A DNA stretch of 64,000 nt from an uncultured Oscillospiraceae bacterium (GTDB taxonomy: Bacteria > Bacillota > Clostridia > Oscillospirales > Oscillospiraceae). Below the pieces are notes generated by a model. The model saw nothing but the letters and a program-made list of their open reading frames with translations. It ran no database searches and was not told the DNA's origin. Every line of letters starts with the position of its first letter. Within the stretch, counting starts at the first letter, position 1. This document shows, in pieces, positions 23,816 to 31,989 of this stretch. Made by a program: the position numbers and the translations under genes. The stretch lies in contig CAKUHU010000001.1 in NCBI GenBank assembly GCA_934659425.1, positions 372,001-436,000 on the forward strand. The letters are read 5' to 3'.

Positions 23816-26055
23816 GGCCCTACCTCCCCTGTGGGCCCAAGAAGCTGCCCAGCGGCATCCCGGTTGCGGCGCTCCACTTCCCGGAGGCGGTCTGCCCCTC
23901 CAGAGAGAAAGCCGGAGTTCCCGATGCGGGCCACGGCGGTGTCCAAGTGGCTTTTCAATCCCTCCAAAGTCAGCTTGTCCAGATTGGTATACAGATCTTG
24001 CCCGATATAGGACAAGAAAGAGCTGATTTTGGGGTCGTAGACCACACCGACCAGAGGTACACCCTGGCCGGCGGCAAAGATCAGGGCGTGGAGCCGCATG
24101 GATACCACTACCTGCATCCGGGCAAAGAGACCGATGGTGAGGGCGGAAGAGCCCGTCTCCTCTATAAGACAGTGGGGGGAGTTCATATGGCGGGATACCA
24201 GCCGGGCGGCGTCTGTGTCCAATCTCCGCTCGATGGGGAGGAAGACGGGCGTCAGACCGTATTTCTCGTAGGCGTAATCGGCAGCCTGGGCAAAGATCTT
24301 GACTTTGGATTCAAAACCGGGCCAGGGCCGGAGGGTAAAGCCGATATAGCACCCCTTGGGGTCCAGGCCTGCGCTCTCCAAAATGCCGTCCACAGCGGCC
24401 TCCTCTGCGGCGGGCAGGATCACCGTGGGATCGGCGGAGAGAATGACCTTGGGACGGGTGACCGACATCTGCTCCAATTCCGCTTTGGAGTGGGTGTCCC
24501 GGAGGGTGATGGTGTCCACCCGCTTTTGCAGGACCTTGGCCGCCAGACGGCGGTTGGAGGGATATTGGATGGGGCCGATGCCGCAGCCGTACATCATGAC
24601 CTTGTTGCCCAGAAGCTTGGCGGCGGAGATGGTGAAAAGATAGAACCACAAGCTCCGGCGGCTGGTGGCATCCTGCATCAGGGAGCCGCCGCCATTGATA
24701 TAGAGCCGGGTCTTTCCCATTTTCCAGAGGAAGCGGGGGACATGGAAGGTATAGATGGAATTGACTCGGTAGGTGAGACGGGTATCCTCAGGCTTCCGGG
24801 AGAGGACCCATATGGGAAGATCCGGGTCCAGCTGCCGCAGTTCCCGGACAATGGCCTCTAAAATAGCGTCATCCCCTGCGTTGCCCCGGCCATAGGCTCC
24901 GCAAACCAGAGCGCCGTCCCGGCGGCCCTCTGTCTTGCGGGTCTTTCGGCGGAGGATGACGCGGTAGATATCCAACTGCCTCTGCAGAGTGCTCTCCAGC
25001 GAGAACTGCCTTTTCCCCTTCTCATAGAGACGCTGGCCCATGTGCTCCCGGATGGTCTTGTCTTGGGCCAGGACGATGAGATGCTTTGCCAGCGTTTCCG
25101 CATCTCTTGGCTCAAAAAGAAAGCCGTTAACGCCGTGGTCGATAAGATAGGGTACGCCGCCCACCCGGCTGGCCACCGTGGGGAGGGCCGCCCGGGCTCC
25201 TTCCGTGAGTGCATAGGGGAAGGTCTCCGAGAGGGAGGTGAGGGTATTGATGTCCAGTGCATGGTAAAAACTGTCGGTGTCGCTGACCCAGCCGGCAAAA
25301 CAGACGGTGTCAGCCACCCCCAGCTCGCCGGCCAGGGCCTTTAGCATATCCATCTGTTCACCGTCGCCGGCAATGAGAAGCCGAAGCTGGGGACAGGACC
25401 GGTGGGCAATGGCAAAGCCCCGGATAAGGGTAGCAATGTCCTTGACGGGGTTGAGGCGGGCGGCAATGCCTGCCACCACAGAGTTTTCATCGGCCTGCAG
25501 CCCCACAGATCTCCAGTAGGCCTCCCGGTCCATCCGAGGCGGGCGAGGGGTGAAATCCAGACCGTTGTAAATGGTAAACAGCTTATCTGGATCGAACCCC
25601 CGGGAGATCAACAGATCAGTCATGGCGTCGGACACGCCAATGCGGTAATCCAGGCGTCGCAGGGCCAGAGTGTTGATAGTCCCATAGGTGAGCCTGGAGA
25701 AGGGGCGGCCCAGATAGTCCAGCCGGTAATCGGAGTGGACGGTGGATACCACGGGCAGGCCCGTAGAGCGGCGGAGAAGGGAGCCCATCAGATTGCCCCG
25801 GGCACCGTGGCAGTGGATGAGGTCATAGCCGCCGTCTGTGATGAACTGTTTCAGCTGCCGGGAGATCCGCAAGAGGTTGTTGCCGGGAAAGATTACAGTA
25901 TGAATCCCCAATTCCCGCGCCTCTTGAGAAAAGGGGCCCTCCATAAAGCACACCATGGTCACGTCGATGGTGCGGCTCAAATTTTGCAGCAGCATGTGAA
26001 CGTGGGTTTTGGCGCCGCCGGAGTCGCCGCCGCTGATGAGGTGGATGACTTTCAT
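23812..26055 (-). CDS. csaB: Fusion of GT4 glycosyltransferase and CsaB-type polysaccharide pyruvyl transferase
   Basis: 747 residues. ATG 26055 is chosen because GGAGG lies six bases upstream; the frame stays open much further upstream but only as antisense to the DUF4330 gene. Residues 1 to about 380 are a GT4 glycosyltransferase: HLISGGDSGGAKTHV start, IYNGLD, AGDGEQMDML and the donor-site SETFPYALTEGARAALP. Residues about 385-747 are a polysaccharide pyruvyl transferase of the CsaB type: GAYGRGNAGDDAILEAI, INGGGSLMQD, YGCGIGPI and SMRLHALIFAAGQGVP. CsaB adds ketal pyruvate to wall glycan, the anchor for S-layer (SLH) proteins. Usually the two are separate proteins; here one chain would glycosylate and pyruvylate. 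Confidence 0.9.
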   Translation of the reverse strand: MKVIHLISGGDSGGAKTHVHMLLQNLSRTIDVTMVCFMEGPFSQEARELGIHTVIFPGNNLLRISRQLKQFITDGGYDLIHCHGARGNLMGSLLRRSTGLPVVSTVHSDYRLDYLGRPFSRLTYGTINTLALRRLDYRIGVSDAMTDLLISRGFDPDKLFTIYNGLDFTPRPPRMDREAYWRSVGLQADENSVVAGIAARLNPVKDIATLIRGFAIAHRSCPQLRLLIAGDGEQMDMLKALAGELGVADTVCFAGWVSDTDSFYHALDINTLTSLSETFPYALTEGARAALPTVASRVGGVPYLIDHGVNGFLFEPRDAETLAKHLIVLAQDKTIREHMGQRLYEKGKRQFSLESTLQRQLDIYRVILRRKTRKTEGRRDGALVCGAYGRGNAGDDAILEAIVRELRQLDPDLPIWVLSRKPEDTRLTYRVNSIYTFHVPRFLWKMGKTRLYINGGGSLMQDATSRRSLWFYLFTISAAKLLGNKVMMYGCGIGPIQYPSNRRLAAKVLQKRVDTITLRDTHSKAELEQMSVTRPKVILSADPTVILPAAEEAAVDGILESAGLDPKGCYIGFTLRPWPGFESKVKIFAQAADYAYEKYGLTPVFLPIERRLDTDAARLVSRHMNSPHCLIEETGSSALTIGLFARMQVVVSMRLHALIFAAGQGVPLVGVVYDPKISSFLSYIGQDLYTNLDKLTLEGLKSHLDTAVARIGNSGFLSGGADRLREVERRNRDAAGQLLGPTGEVGP

Positions 26056-26382
26056 GTTTTCCTCCGATGATATCTCGATATCGTCAAAAATTTGATCTCT
26101 CAAATGCGCAAGCCGCTCTAAGCCAAGCAAGTGCTGACAGGCTGGCTGGACAGTTGCGCCGTATATGAACAAGGGGATACCCAAAGACGGGGCGGAGATT
26201 TCGCTGCCCGGAATCTGCGGGGTGTTTTTGTGCAGACGGCATGCCCCGCGGAAAAAAGACTTGTAGGGAAAGGGGGAGTATGATAAAATACTACCATTCA
26301 CGGTACCTATTGTACCACAGCCGGAAAAATATACAACCAAAAATCGACGGGGATTTTCCCTGTCATTCAGAGGAGAACACAA

Positions 26383-26922
26383 ATGAAAGACGGAAAGCTT
26401 TTTGGGAAGATCAACATCATTGATTTTTTGGTCATCGTGATTGCCATCGTTGTGGTGGCCGCAGTGGGCTTGAAAATGACAGGCAGGCTGGGGGCGGCTG
26501 TACCGGAGGTGGCCACGGATATCGTTTACACTGTCCGGGTCCAGGGGGTAGATCGGGAGGTCTATGACGCCATTGCGGAGTTTATCGATCGCGCAACGGA
26601 GCAGGGCAATCCGGGAGACCAGCTCATGTCTAACGGTGCGCTCTTGGACGCTTACGTCACGGATGTGACGGCTGTCCCCCATGAGGCAAAGGCTGTGATC
26701 AACTCTACGGATGGTGACATTATCATTCCCGTTATGGAGGATACGCTGGATCTGACCTTTACCGTGCAGGCACATGTGGTCAATGACATCAAGACCGAAC
26801 TGGGCAGCCAGGAGGTCCGGGTGGGGAAGACCCACATCGTAAAGACCACTCATTTTGAACTCTCCAATGGGACGATCCTCTCCTGTGAATGGGTCGGCGG
26901 CACGGGCACTGACAGGGCGTGA
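26383..26922 (+). CDS. DUF4330 domain membrane-anchored protein
   Basis: 179 residues: short cytoplasmic start MKDGKLFGKINIID, one membrane helix (about 14-32), then a strand-rich domain (VYTVRVQGVDREVYDAI, AHVVNDIKTELGSQEVRVGKT). This is the DUF4330 layout. ATG follows AGAGGAGAA. It diverges from the GT4-CsaB operon, sharing an AT-rich gap of about 330 bases. In related bacteria DUF4330 genes often sit with surface-polysaccharide genes, so a role in that pathway is inferred only. Confidence 0.85.
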   Translation: MKDGKLFGKINIIDFLVIVIAIVVVAAVGLKMTGRLGAAVPEVATDIVYTVRVQGVDREVYDAIAEFIDRATEQGNPGDQLMSNGALLDAYVTDVTAVPHEAKAVINSTDGDIIIPVMEDTLDLTFTVQAHVVNDIKTELGSQEVRVGKTHIVKTTHFELSNGTILSCEWVGGTGTDRA

Positions 26923-26991
26923 GTGGGCAGCAAGCCATTTCTCCATGTGGCTGCAGTTCCAAGCCGATATGTCCTGTGTTTTGAATTTGGA

Positions 26992-27025
26992 ACAGGGGGC
27001 GGGTGTGACCCCGCCCCCTGTTTTT
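26992..27025 (+). terminator. Terminator of the DUF4330 gene
   Basis: Perfect 12-bp ACAGGGGGCGGG/CCCGCCCCCTGT stem followed by TTTTTATTT. Confidence 0.92.
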
Positions 27026-27050
27026 ATTTGGCAGAGAGGAGTGGTCGGGG

Positions 27051-27164
27051 ATGAAGAAGCGGATATGGGGATTCGTATTGGCAGGAGGTTTTGCCTTTTC
27101 AGCTAAGGGGCCTGCGTTGACGGCAGGGGACTGGCGGGCCGCTGCCTGGTGGACGGCATGTTGA
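27051..27164 (+). CDS. Short 37-residue leader-like ORF overlapping the PAP2 start
   Basis: ATG 27051 has GAGAGGAGTGG upstream and encodes MKKRIWGFVLAGGFAFSAKG, like a short export signal, then a Trp/Ala-rich tail. The stop (162-164 of the 27-kb block) overlaps the PAP2 ATG at 27158. PAP2 has no good ribosome site of its own, so translation of this ORF may feed ribosomes into it. It may be only a coupling leader. Confidence 0.45.
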   Translation: MKKRIWGFVLAGGFAFSAKGPALTAGDWRAAAWWTAC

Positions 27165-27715
27165 CAGCCCTTTCTCAGTGGGAGGGCCCCTTCCTGCTAT
27201 GGGTGCAGGAGGTGGTCCGGCAGGATTGGCTGAATCCTGTTGTCGCCTTTTATACGAAGCTGGGAGACCGTGGCCTCATATGGATTGCTCTTTGCATCCT
27301 TCTGCTCCTGTATCCCAAAACGCGAAGGGCGGGGGCAGCAGGGGTGCTGGCACTCCTTTTCAGCCTGCTCTTTACCAATCTCCTTTTGAAAAATTTGGTG
27401 GCCCGGACCCGGCCATGGCTCATCTTCTCCGAACTGCTTCCCCTGGTGGTGGAGCGGGATCCCAACTCCTTTCCCTCCGGTCATTCCAGTGCGGCCTTTT
27501 CCTGTGCCGCCGCCTGGTGGGGGACGCTGCCCAAACGGTGGATGAAGGCGGCCGCCATAGCCGCGGCGGGGGGGATGGCGCTGTCCCGGCTCTATGTGGG
27601 CGTACATTTTCCCAGCGATGTGCTCTGCGGAACCCTGATGGGGATATTCTGCGGATGGATCGCCTGCCGTGTTCTCCGGATGTGGGAAGAGAGAAGAGCG
27701 AAAAAGATTGGATAA
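27158..27715 (+). CDS. PAP2-family membrane phosphatase
   Basis: 185 residues, about five to six membrane helices. All three catalytic blocks of the PAP2 family are present: KNLVARTRP (K-x6-RP), PSGH in SFPSGHSSAAF, and SRLYVGVHFPSD (SR-x5-H-x3-D). Such enzymes remove phosphate from undecaprenyl diphosphate or phosphatidylglycerol phosphate; a role in lipid-carrier recycling for wall synthesis is likely. ATG 27158 is used (GTG 27149 is also in frame). It is coupled to the short ORF upstream and ends at a bidirectional terminator. Confidence 0.9.
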   Translation: MLTALSQWEGPFLLWVQEVVRQDWLNPVVAFYTKLGDRGLIWIALCILLLLYPKTRRAGAAGVLALLFSLLFTNLLLKNLVARTRPWLIFSELLPLVVERDPNSFPSGHSSAAFSCAAAWWGTLPKRWMKAAAIAAAGGMALSRLYVGVHFPSDVLCGTLMGIFCGWIACRVLRMWEERRAKKIG

Positions 27716-27716
27716 A

Positions 27717-27751
27717 AAACCGGGCCTCCCGCATATCGGGAGGCCCGGTTT
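27717..27751. terminator. Bidirectional terminator between PAP2 and thpR
   Basis: 15-bp stem AAACCGGGCCTCCCG/CGGGAGGCCCGGTTT with a CATAT-type loop, flanked by A-run and T-run; shared by the two convergent genes. Confidence 0.92.
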
Positions 27752-28260
27752 TATGGATGCAGGGGAGTGTATGTGAGTTTTCCCTCTGCTCGGTGGGAGA
27801 GAAAGAGTTGGGCGGGCCCGGAGCGGGCCTGGATGGGATGGGGAAGCCTCCCGCCGGCCTGGGCCCCCTCATGCAGTATGATCCTTCGTCCCAAGGTCAA
27901 GTGGGGTGTATAGGGCCGTTCCTCCAGCAGAAACCCCTCCTGCCGCAGGACCCTTTCCAGCTGGGCCTGGCCGGCGAGAAGCCTGCCGTTTGGGGCAGGA
28001 GAGAGGTACCAAATGCTGTCGTGAAAGCAGTTCAGCGTATCAAAAGTCAAATCGAGGGGCGGCAGAGGTGACTGCTCCAAAGCGGAGAAGGCTGCGCCCA
28101 AACGCTGTGCTTCCACCTCCCCTAAAAAAGCAAGGGTCAAGTGAAAATTTTCATAGGCGGTAAAATGGCCCTTCTGCGCCCGCTGCTGCAGTTCATCCTG
28201 AACGGAGAGAAAGGCCTGGCGGGCGCCGGTATCAAAGGAGAGCGCAAGAAAAAGCCGCAT
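27751..28260 (-). CDS. thpR: RNA 2',3'-cyclic phosphodiesterase
   Basis: 169-residue 2H phosphoesterase (LigT/ThpR). The two HxTx motifs are HLTLAFLG (about 40-47) and HLTLGRR (about 120-126), and the family opening [10 protein letters not shown] is intact. It opens 2',3'-cyclic phosphates on RNA; older names call it 2'-5' RNA ligase. The ATG overlaps the stop of the GIY-YIG gene (ATGA), so the two are co-translated. Confidence 0.94.
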   Translation of the reverse strand: MRLFLALSFDTGARQAFLSVQDELQQRAQKGHFTAYENFHLTLAFLGEVEAQRLGAAFSALEQSPLPPLDLTFDTLNCFHDSIWYLSPAPNGRLLAGQAQLERVLRQEGFLLEERPYTPHLTLGRRIILHEGAQAGGRLPHPIQARSGPAQLFLSHRAEGKLTYTPLHP

Positions 28261-28511
28261 CAGGCCCCGCCTCCCCGAATGAGGGCCAGCTTTTCCTGGC
28301 GGGAGAGCTGCTTGACGGCATATTCTCGTTTGAGGGCCGCAGACCGGTCACCGCACTCCTCCTGATAGACTAAGGACAGCGGCCCCCGCCCTCGGGTGTA
28401 TTTGGCCCCCTTGTGATTTTGGTGAGCAGCCAGCCGCCGGGTCACATCGGTGGTAATGCCTGTGTACAGGGAGCCATCCCCACATTGGAGAATATAGAGC
28501 CAATAGGACAT
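28260..28511 (-). CDS. GIY-YIG domain nuclease-like protein
   Basis: 83 residues, a single UvrC-like GIY-YIG domain of the YhbQ/UPF0213 type. Motif [17 protein letters not shown] holds the two Tyr, Arg is in [10 protein letters not shown], and [12 protein letters not shown] and [13 protein letters not shown] are the usual C-terminal blocks. Probably a small structure-specific DNA nuclease; the physiological role of these proteins is unsettled. AAGGAG lies seven or so bases upstream. Confidence 0.92.
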   Translation of the reverse strand: MSYWLYILQCGDGSLYTGITTDVTRRLAAHQNHKGAKYTRGRGPLSLVYQEECGDRSAALKREYAVKQLSRQEKLALIRGGGA

Positions 28512-28528
28512 AAAAATCTCCTTTATGT

Positions 28529-28551
28529 ACCCCTCTCAAAAAGAGAGGGGT
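28529..28551 (-). terminator. Hairpin between DUF1540 and GIY-YIG genes
   Basis: Perfect 9-bp ACCCCTCTC/GAGAGGGGT stem with a 5-base loop, just before the GIY-YIG ribosome site. No clean T-run follows on the minus strand. Confidence 0.5.
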
Positions 28552-28559
28552 AAGCCGTT

Positions 28560-28757
28560 TTACCGACAGCCGCAGTCGGTGCCGTGGGTGCCCAGTTGGA
28601 AAGAGGCACACTCGGTGGCTTCACACTTGCTCACGTTTTTCTGGGTACAGCCCACGGAAATTTCCTGAAGAGTACACATGCCGGAGTTGGCGGCATGGTA
28701 GGCACAGGAGTTAACGGAGCACTTGATGCTGGGATTTCCGCTGATGTCGCGCTGCAT
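28560..28757 (-). CDS. DUF1540 domain cysteine-rich protein
   Basis: 65 residues with seven cysteines laid out as in DUF1540: CSVNSCAYH, MCTLQEISVGC, KCEATECASF and a closing CGC. Presumed metal-binding, function unknown; common in spore-forming Firmicutes. GGAGGAATCG precedes the ATG. Confidence 0.92.
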   Translation of the reverse strand: MQRDISGNPSIKCSVNSCAYHAANSGMCTLQEISVGCTQKNVSKCEATECASFQLGTHGTDCGCR

Positions 28758-28829
28758 ACACGATTCCTCCCTTTATTCATCCGTCCGAAGACATCATTAG
28801 TATGGACGACAGGAAGCGAAATATACTCA

Positions 28830-29660
28830 CTATTTTTGGGAAATAGGATTTTTCTCAGGTTCCGCATTAGATACGACCTGAGGGATGAACCGTCTGGCAA
28901 AACGGCCCTTTCCGCGGTGCTTGACGTAGAAATAGCCGATCACAGAGAACACCGAGGCACCAATGAAGTTGACGAACAAGTCTTTCATAGTATCCCAGAT
29001 GCCGACATCCAAATACCCCCCCAGGCCCAAGGCCTCTTGGCTTCCGTCGGAGTGGACGATGATGACATCGGCAATATCCCGGATGATGGTGGGGCTGTTT
29101 CCACCGTTGGGGTCCAGCTTTACCGAAGAGATGGTATGGAAAATAGAGTCCTTCTGCATGTCCAATAGAAAGAAATGGTCCATGGCTGCCTCGAAAAATT
29201 CCCACAGCACACCCACCGTCATGGAAAAACAGAAGGCGACCAGGGCCATATAGGCGGGGGAAAGCGAGAAGGTGGTGATCTTTGTGTTCCGGTTGAGAAT
29301 GTCCACCAGGGAAAAGCCGATGGCGGCGCAGAGAAAGCCGTTGATGGTGTGGAGCATGGTATCCCAATAGGGGAAGGTAATGTAAAAGGCACGGATCTCG
29401 CCCAAGATCTCGGCGGCGTAAATAAACAAAAGGATAATAATTTCCAATGTGTCAGGCATATCGATATGGAGCTTGCGCTCAAAAAAGCTGGGGATCAGGA
29501 ACAAGACGAGGGTGAGAACGCACAGAAATACGCTCTCAAAGTCGCCGTTGAAGGCTTGCGCGATGAGGACGCCGATGACCGAAAAACGGAGAATAAAATA
29601 GACAAAGGACAAAATTTTGCTCTGATTAGAGGGATGGAGCGTGTGCGGTTTCCCTTTCAT
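28830..29660 (-). CDS. Multi-spanning membrane protein, possibly YjdF/DUF2238-like
   Basis: 276 residues with about six helices in the first 150 residues, then a soluble stretch with a DxxVIIVHSDG segment, then a final helix (about 233-253). The stretch PYWDTMLHTINGFLCAAIGFSLVD resembles the core of the YjdF/DUF2238 family, but I am not certain. Its ATG overlaps the stop of the upstream carbonic anhydrase-like gene by four bases, so they are co-translated; the link between the two is unknown. Confidence 0.6.
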   Translation of the reverse strand: MKGKPHTLHPSNQSKILSFVYFILRFSVIGVLIAQAFNGDFESVFLCVLTLVLFLIPSFFERKLHIDMPDTLEIIILLFIYAAEILGEIRAFYITFPYWDTMLHTINGFLCAAIGFSLVDILNRNTKITTFSLSPAYMALVAFCFSMTVGVLWEFFEAAMDHFFLLDMQKDSIFHTISSVKLDPNGGNSPTIIRDIADVIIVHSDGSQEALGLGGYLDVGIWDTMKDLFVNFIGASVFSVIGYFYVKHRGKGRFARRFIPQVVSNAEPEKNPISQK

Positions 29661-30184
29661 AAAACGTCAACCTTTCCCGCAAGCGGAAGTTCCTCCCGCG
29701 ATAGAGCCATATACTCTTCCGCCGAGTCCATGTGGCGTGCCGATTCTTCTCCGGTCAAAGGCCGGCTCACCTTGGCGGGGGAGCCTATTACCAGGGAGCC
29801 GGGAGGAATGATTTTCCCCTGGGGCACCAGCGCTCCGGCGGCCACCAAAGAATCTTTGCCGATCACGCAGCCGTTGAGCAAGATGGCCCCCATGCCAATG
29901 ATACACTCATCTTCGATGGTACAGCCGTGGACGATGGCACCATGGCCCACCGTGACATATTTTCCGATGTGGACGGGGTGCTCCGGATCCTCGTGGACGA
30001 TCACGTTATCTTGAATATTGGAGCCCTCACCCACTGTAATGGAGGCATTGTCCCCGCGGAGAACGGCCCCATACCAGATACTCACGTTTTTTTCCAGCGT
30101 TACGTCGCCTGATACCGTGGCATTGCCGGCGAGGCGGCAGAGGGGAGAGATCTGGGGCATCTTCCCGCGAAAATGATATATCAT
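29657..30184 (-). CDS. Gamma-class carbonic anhydrase family protein
   Basis: 175-residue left-handed beta-helix protein. Hexapeptide repeats run through most of the chain (VSIWYGAVLRGDNASITVGEGSNIQDNVIV). The zinc-type histidines fall in VIVHEDPEH and GHGAIVHGC. It resembles PaaY/YrdA-type proteins. Some members hydrate CO2; others lack the catalytic Glu and have unknown roles. ATG 30184 with AGGTG upstream is used; a GTG at 30196 is also in frame. Confidence 0.9.
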   Translation of the reverse strand: MIYHFRGKMPQISPLCRLAGNATVSGDVTLEKNVSIWYGAVLRGDNASITVGEGSNIQDNVIVHEDPEHPVHIGKYVTVGHGAIVHGCTIEDECIIGMGAILLNGCVIGKDSLVAAGALVPQGKIIPPGSLVIGSPAKVSRPLTGEESARHMDSAEEYMALSREELPLAGKVDVL

Positions 30185-30283
30185 AGACAAAATCACCTCT
30201 TTTCGTCCATTATACCGTCTGGAGTGGAAGCTGGCAAGTCAAAATGGAACCCGGGCTGCATAGGATGGGTGGGAGGTGAAATC

Positions 30284-30496
30284 ATGAACCTGAAAAACAA
30301 CAAAATAACTGTGGGTGAACTGCTGGACTATGCCCCTGCCAAAGCGGTGTTCCAACGGCGTTTCCCCATGGTCCTCCGCCATCCCATGCTGGGAGCGGCC
30401 CGGACGGTGACGCTGGAGCAGGTGATCTCCATTGCCGGGAGCTACATTCCCAAGAAGACGATTGAAGAGACCCTCAATGAGCTTCGGAAGGTTTGA
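30284..30496 (+). CDS. DUF1858-like small protein without the cysteine motif
   Basis: 70 residues. ITVGELLDYAPAKAVFQRRFPMV, then TVTLEQVISIAGSYIPKKTIEETLNELRK, follows the DUF1858 helical pattern, but the CxGC redox motif of many members is missing. GGGAGGTGAA lies upstream of ATG 30284. The 3' end overlaps the convergent gene at 30474 by 23 bases. Confidence 0.65.
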   Translation: MNLKNNKITVGELLDYAPAKAVFQRRFPMVLRHPMLGAARTVTLEQVISIAGSYIPKKTIEETLNELRKV

Positions 30497-31016
30497 ATCT
30501 GACATACCATTTGAGTCCCTCCGTCCCCCGCTGGCGAAGCAGCAGCAATGAGGTGGCGGTATCCCCCAGATAAAAGAGGGCTGCAGGAATGGTCACTGCT
30601 GCCGGGATGGAGGCGGCCCATTGGGAGACCCACGGATGGACGGTGTAAACCAAAGGAAGGGACAGTAGGCCCCACAACAGGCTGAAGAGCAGGCATACCC
30701 GCCCATTTATGTTCCAGGGTAGGCTGCAGTAGTTCCAAAAGGCCGCTCCGGCGGCCTTTTCATAAAAAACGGACAAGCTCCACTCTGCAACGGTGCAGAC
30801 CATGGCACCAAATAGAAATAAGAGGAGCGGGGAAGCCTTGACCCATGCAGGAAGGAGCAGGATCCCCATTGCGCCCACCCCATATACCGGACATACGGGA
30901 AGCAGTAAATGACATTTTCGGTCCTGCTTGGGGTTGTGGACAAGCCGGGCAAAGGCCACCTCTAAGAGAAATCCCAAAAAGCTGTAGATAAAAAAATACC
31001 AAAAAATTGCGCTCAT
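30474..31016 (-). CDS. Putative permease-like membrane protein (CmpB family)
   Basis: 180 residues, five to six helices. The opening FWYFFIYSFLGFLLEVAFA and the internal CPVYGVGAMGILLLP are typical of the ABC_trans_CmpB family of Firmicutes, annotated as ABC permeases without proof. ATG 31016 follows AGGCGGAG. No ATPase gene is adjacent, so transport is unproven. Confidence 0.75.
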   Translation of the reverse strand: MSAIFWYFFIYSFLGFLLEVAFARLVHNPKQDRKCHLLLPVCPVYGVGAMGILLLPAWVKASPLLLFLFGAMVCTVAEWSLSVFYEKAAGAAFWNYCSLPWNINGRVCLLFSLLWGLLSLPLVYTVHPWVSQWAASIPAAVTIPAALFYLGDTATSLLLLRQRGTEGLKWYVRFKPSEAH

Positions 31017-31117
31017 CTCTCCGCCTCCTTTTGCCTTATCTTTGCCGAAGAAGACAGGAGCATACGGGGAAGTTTTTGTCATGGCGCGCAATTAGAGAGA
31101 TATATGTAAAAAAAAGA

Positions 31118-31147
31118 TTGACAAATAAAAGTAGGATATGCTATCAT
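31118..31147 (+). promoter_or_regulatory. Promoter of the second tRNA operon
   Basis: TTGACA (31118-31123), 18-base spacer, TATCAT (31142-31147), 34 bases before tRNA-Gly, in an AT-rich patch. Confidence 0.8.
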
Positions 31148-31181
31148 ATGAAAGCTGACGTTAAGGGTACCGTGTATTTAT

Positions 31182-31255
31182 GCGGGTGTAGTTCAATGGT
31201 AGAATCCCAGCCTTCCAAGCTGGTCGCGTGGGTTCGATTCCCATCACCCGCTCCA
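31182..31255 (+). tRNA. tRNA-Gly (anticodon TCC)
   Basis: 74-base cloverleaf, acceptor GCGGGTG/CACCCGC, anticodon loop CTTCCAA, U73, encoded CCA. Confidence 0.97.
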
Positions 31256-31308
31256 AGGCGAAAGCCTTTCCTGCGGGACTGTCCCTGCTGCGGCGGATGT
31301 TTCGATAC

Positions 31309-31385
<77 letters not shown>

Positions 31386-31530
31386 AAATCCTCATGACGG
31401 GACCTTTATCTATGCTTCCTTTGCCGGAATGCGGTGGGAAGATGGAAAAAGGGATGCTTGATGGGGACTTTACAGCGGGCGTCTGGCTTGCTTGTCTCGC
31501 ATTTTGAGGTGTTCTTTTTCGTTTGATATG

Positions 31531-31606
31531 GTGGGCGTAGTTCAGTTGGTAGAGCATCGGATTGTGGTTCCGAGTGTCGAGGGTTCGAGTCCCTTCGCCC
31601 ACCCCA
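31531..31606 (+). tRNA. tRNA-His (anticodon GTG)
   Basis: 76-base cloverleaf, anticodon stem TCGGA/TCCGA with loop TTGTGGT, C73 discriminator and encoded CCA. A G at 31530 can supply the extra G(-1) typical of tRNA-His. Confidence 0.97.
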
Positions 31607-31659
31607 GAACAGGCGGCAGGGCCGAAGCATCGGCTTCGGCCCTGTGGCTTTTATTCCGA

Positions 31660-31734
31660 TGGGGTGTAGCCAAGCGGTTAAGGCACGGGACTTTGACTCC
31701 CGCATCGCTGGTTCGAGTCCAGCCATCCCAGCCA
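31660..31734 (+). tRNA. tRNA-Gln (anticodon TTG)
   Basis: 75-base cloverleaf, acceptor TGGGGTG/CATCCCA, anticodon stem CGGGA/TCCCG with loop CTTTGAC, encoded CCA. Confidence 0.97.
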
Positions 31735-31873
31735 TGTCAGGACAGGCTTGTTTTGGCCTTTGGTTTTATATCCGCAAGATAGTTCTTCCTCTCCAAATCG
31801 AAACCGCTTTTTTGGGTTTCGATTAGGGAAAGGAAAAAGCGCGCAGGTGGCCTGCGCGGTCAATCCTGCCTAT

Positions 31874-31949
31874 GACCCGGTAGCTCAGTTGGTAGAGCAC
31901 CTGCCTTTTAAGCCGGTTGTCCGGGGTTCGAGCCCCCGCCGGGTCACCA
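31874..31949 (+). tRNA. tRNA-Lys (anticodon TTT) with an anticodon-stem mismatch
   Basis: 76-base cloverleaf, acceptor GACCCGG/CCGGGTC, anticodon loop CTTTTAA, encoded CCA. The anticodon stem is CCTGC against GCCGG, leaving a T29-C41 mismatch in the middle; CCGGC would pair fully. All other stems are intact. Confidence 0.93.
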
Positions 31950-31950
31950 C

Positions 31951-31989
31951 GTCGGAGCAAGCTTTATATCGCTTGCTCCGACTTTTTTT
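31951..31989 (+). terminator. Terminator of the second tRNA operon
   Basis: 12-bp stem GTCGGAGCAAGC/GCTTGCTCCGAC with an 8-base loop, then seven T. Confidence 0.92.

Noticed and set aside
23947..24861. Plus-strand frame of 304 codons opposite the CsaB domain
   Set aside because: Antisense composition artefact; the minus-strand protein has all expected motifs.
26056..26946. In-frame extension upstream of the GT4-CsaB ATG to 26946
   Set aside because: It is antisense to the DUF4330 gene and crosses its promoter region; GGAGG before 26055 fixes the start.
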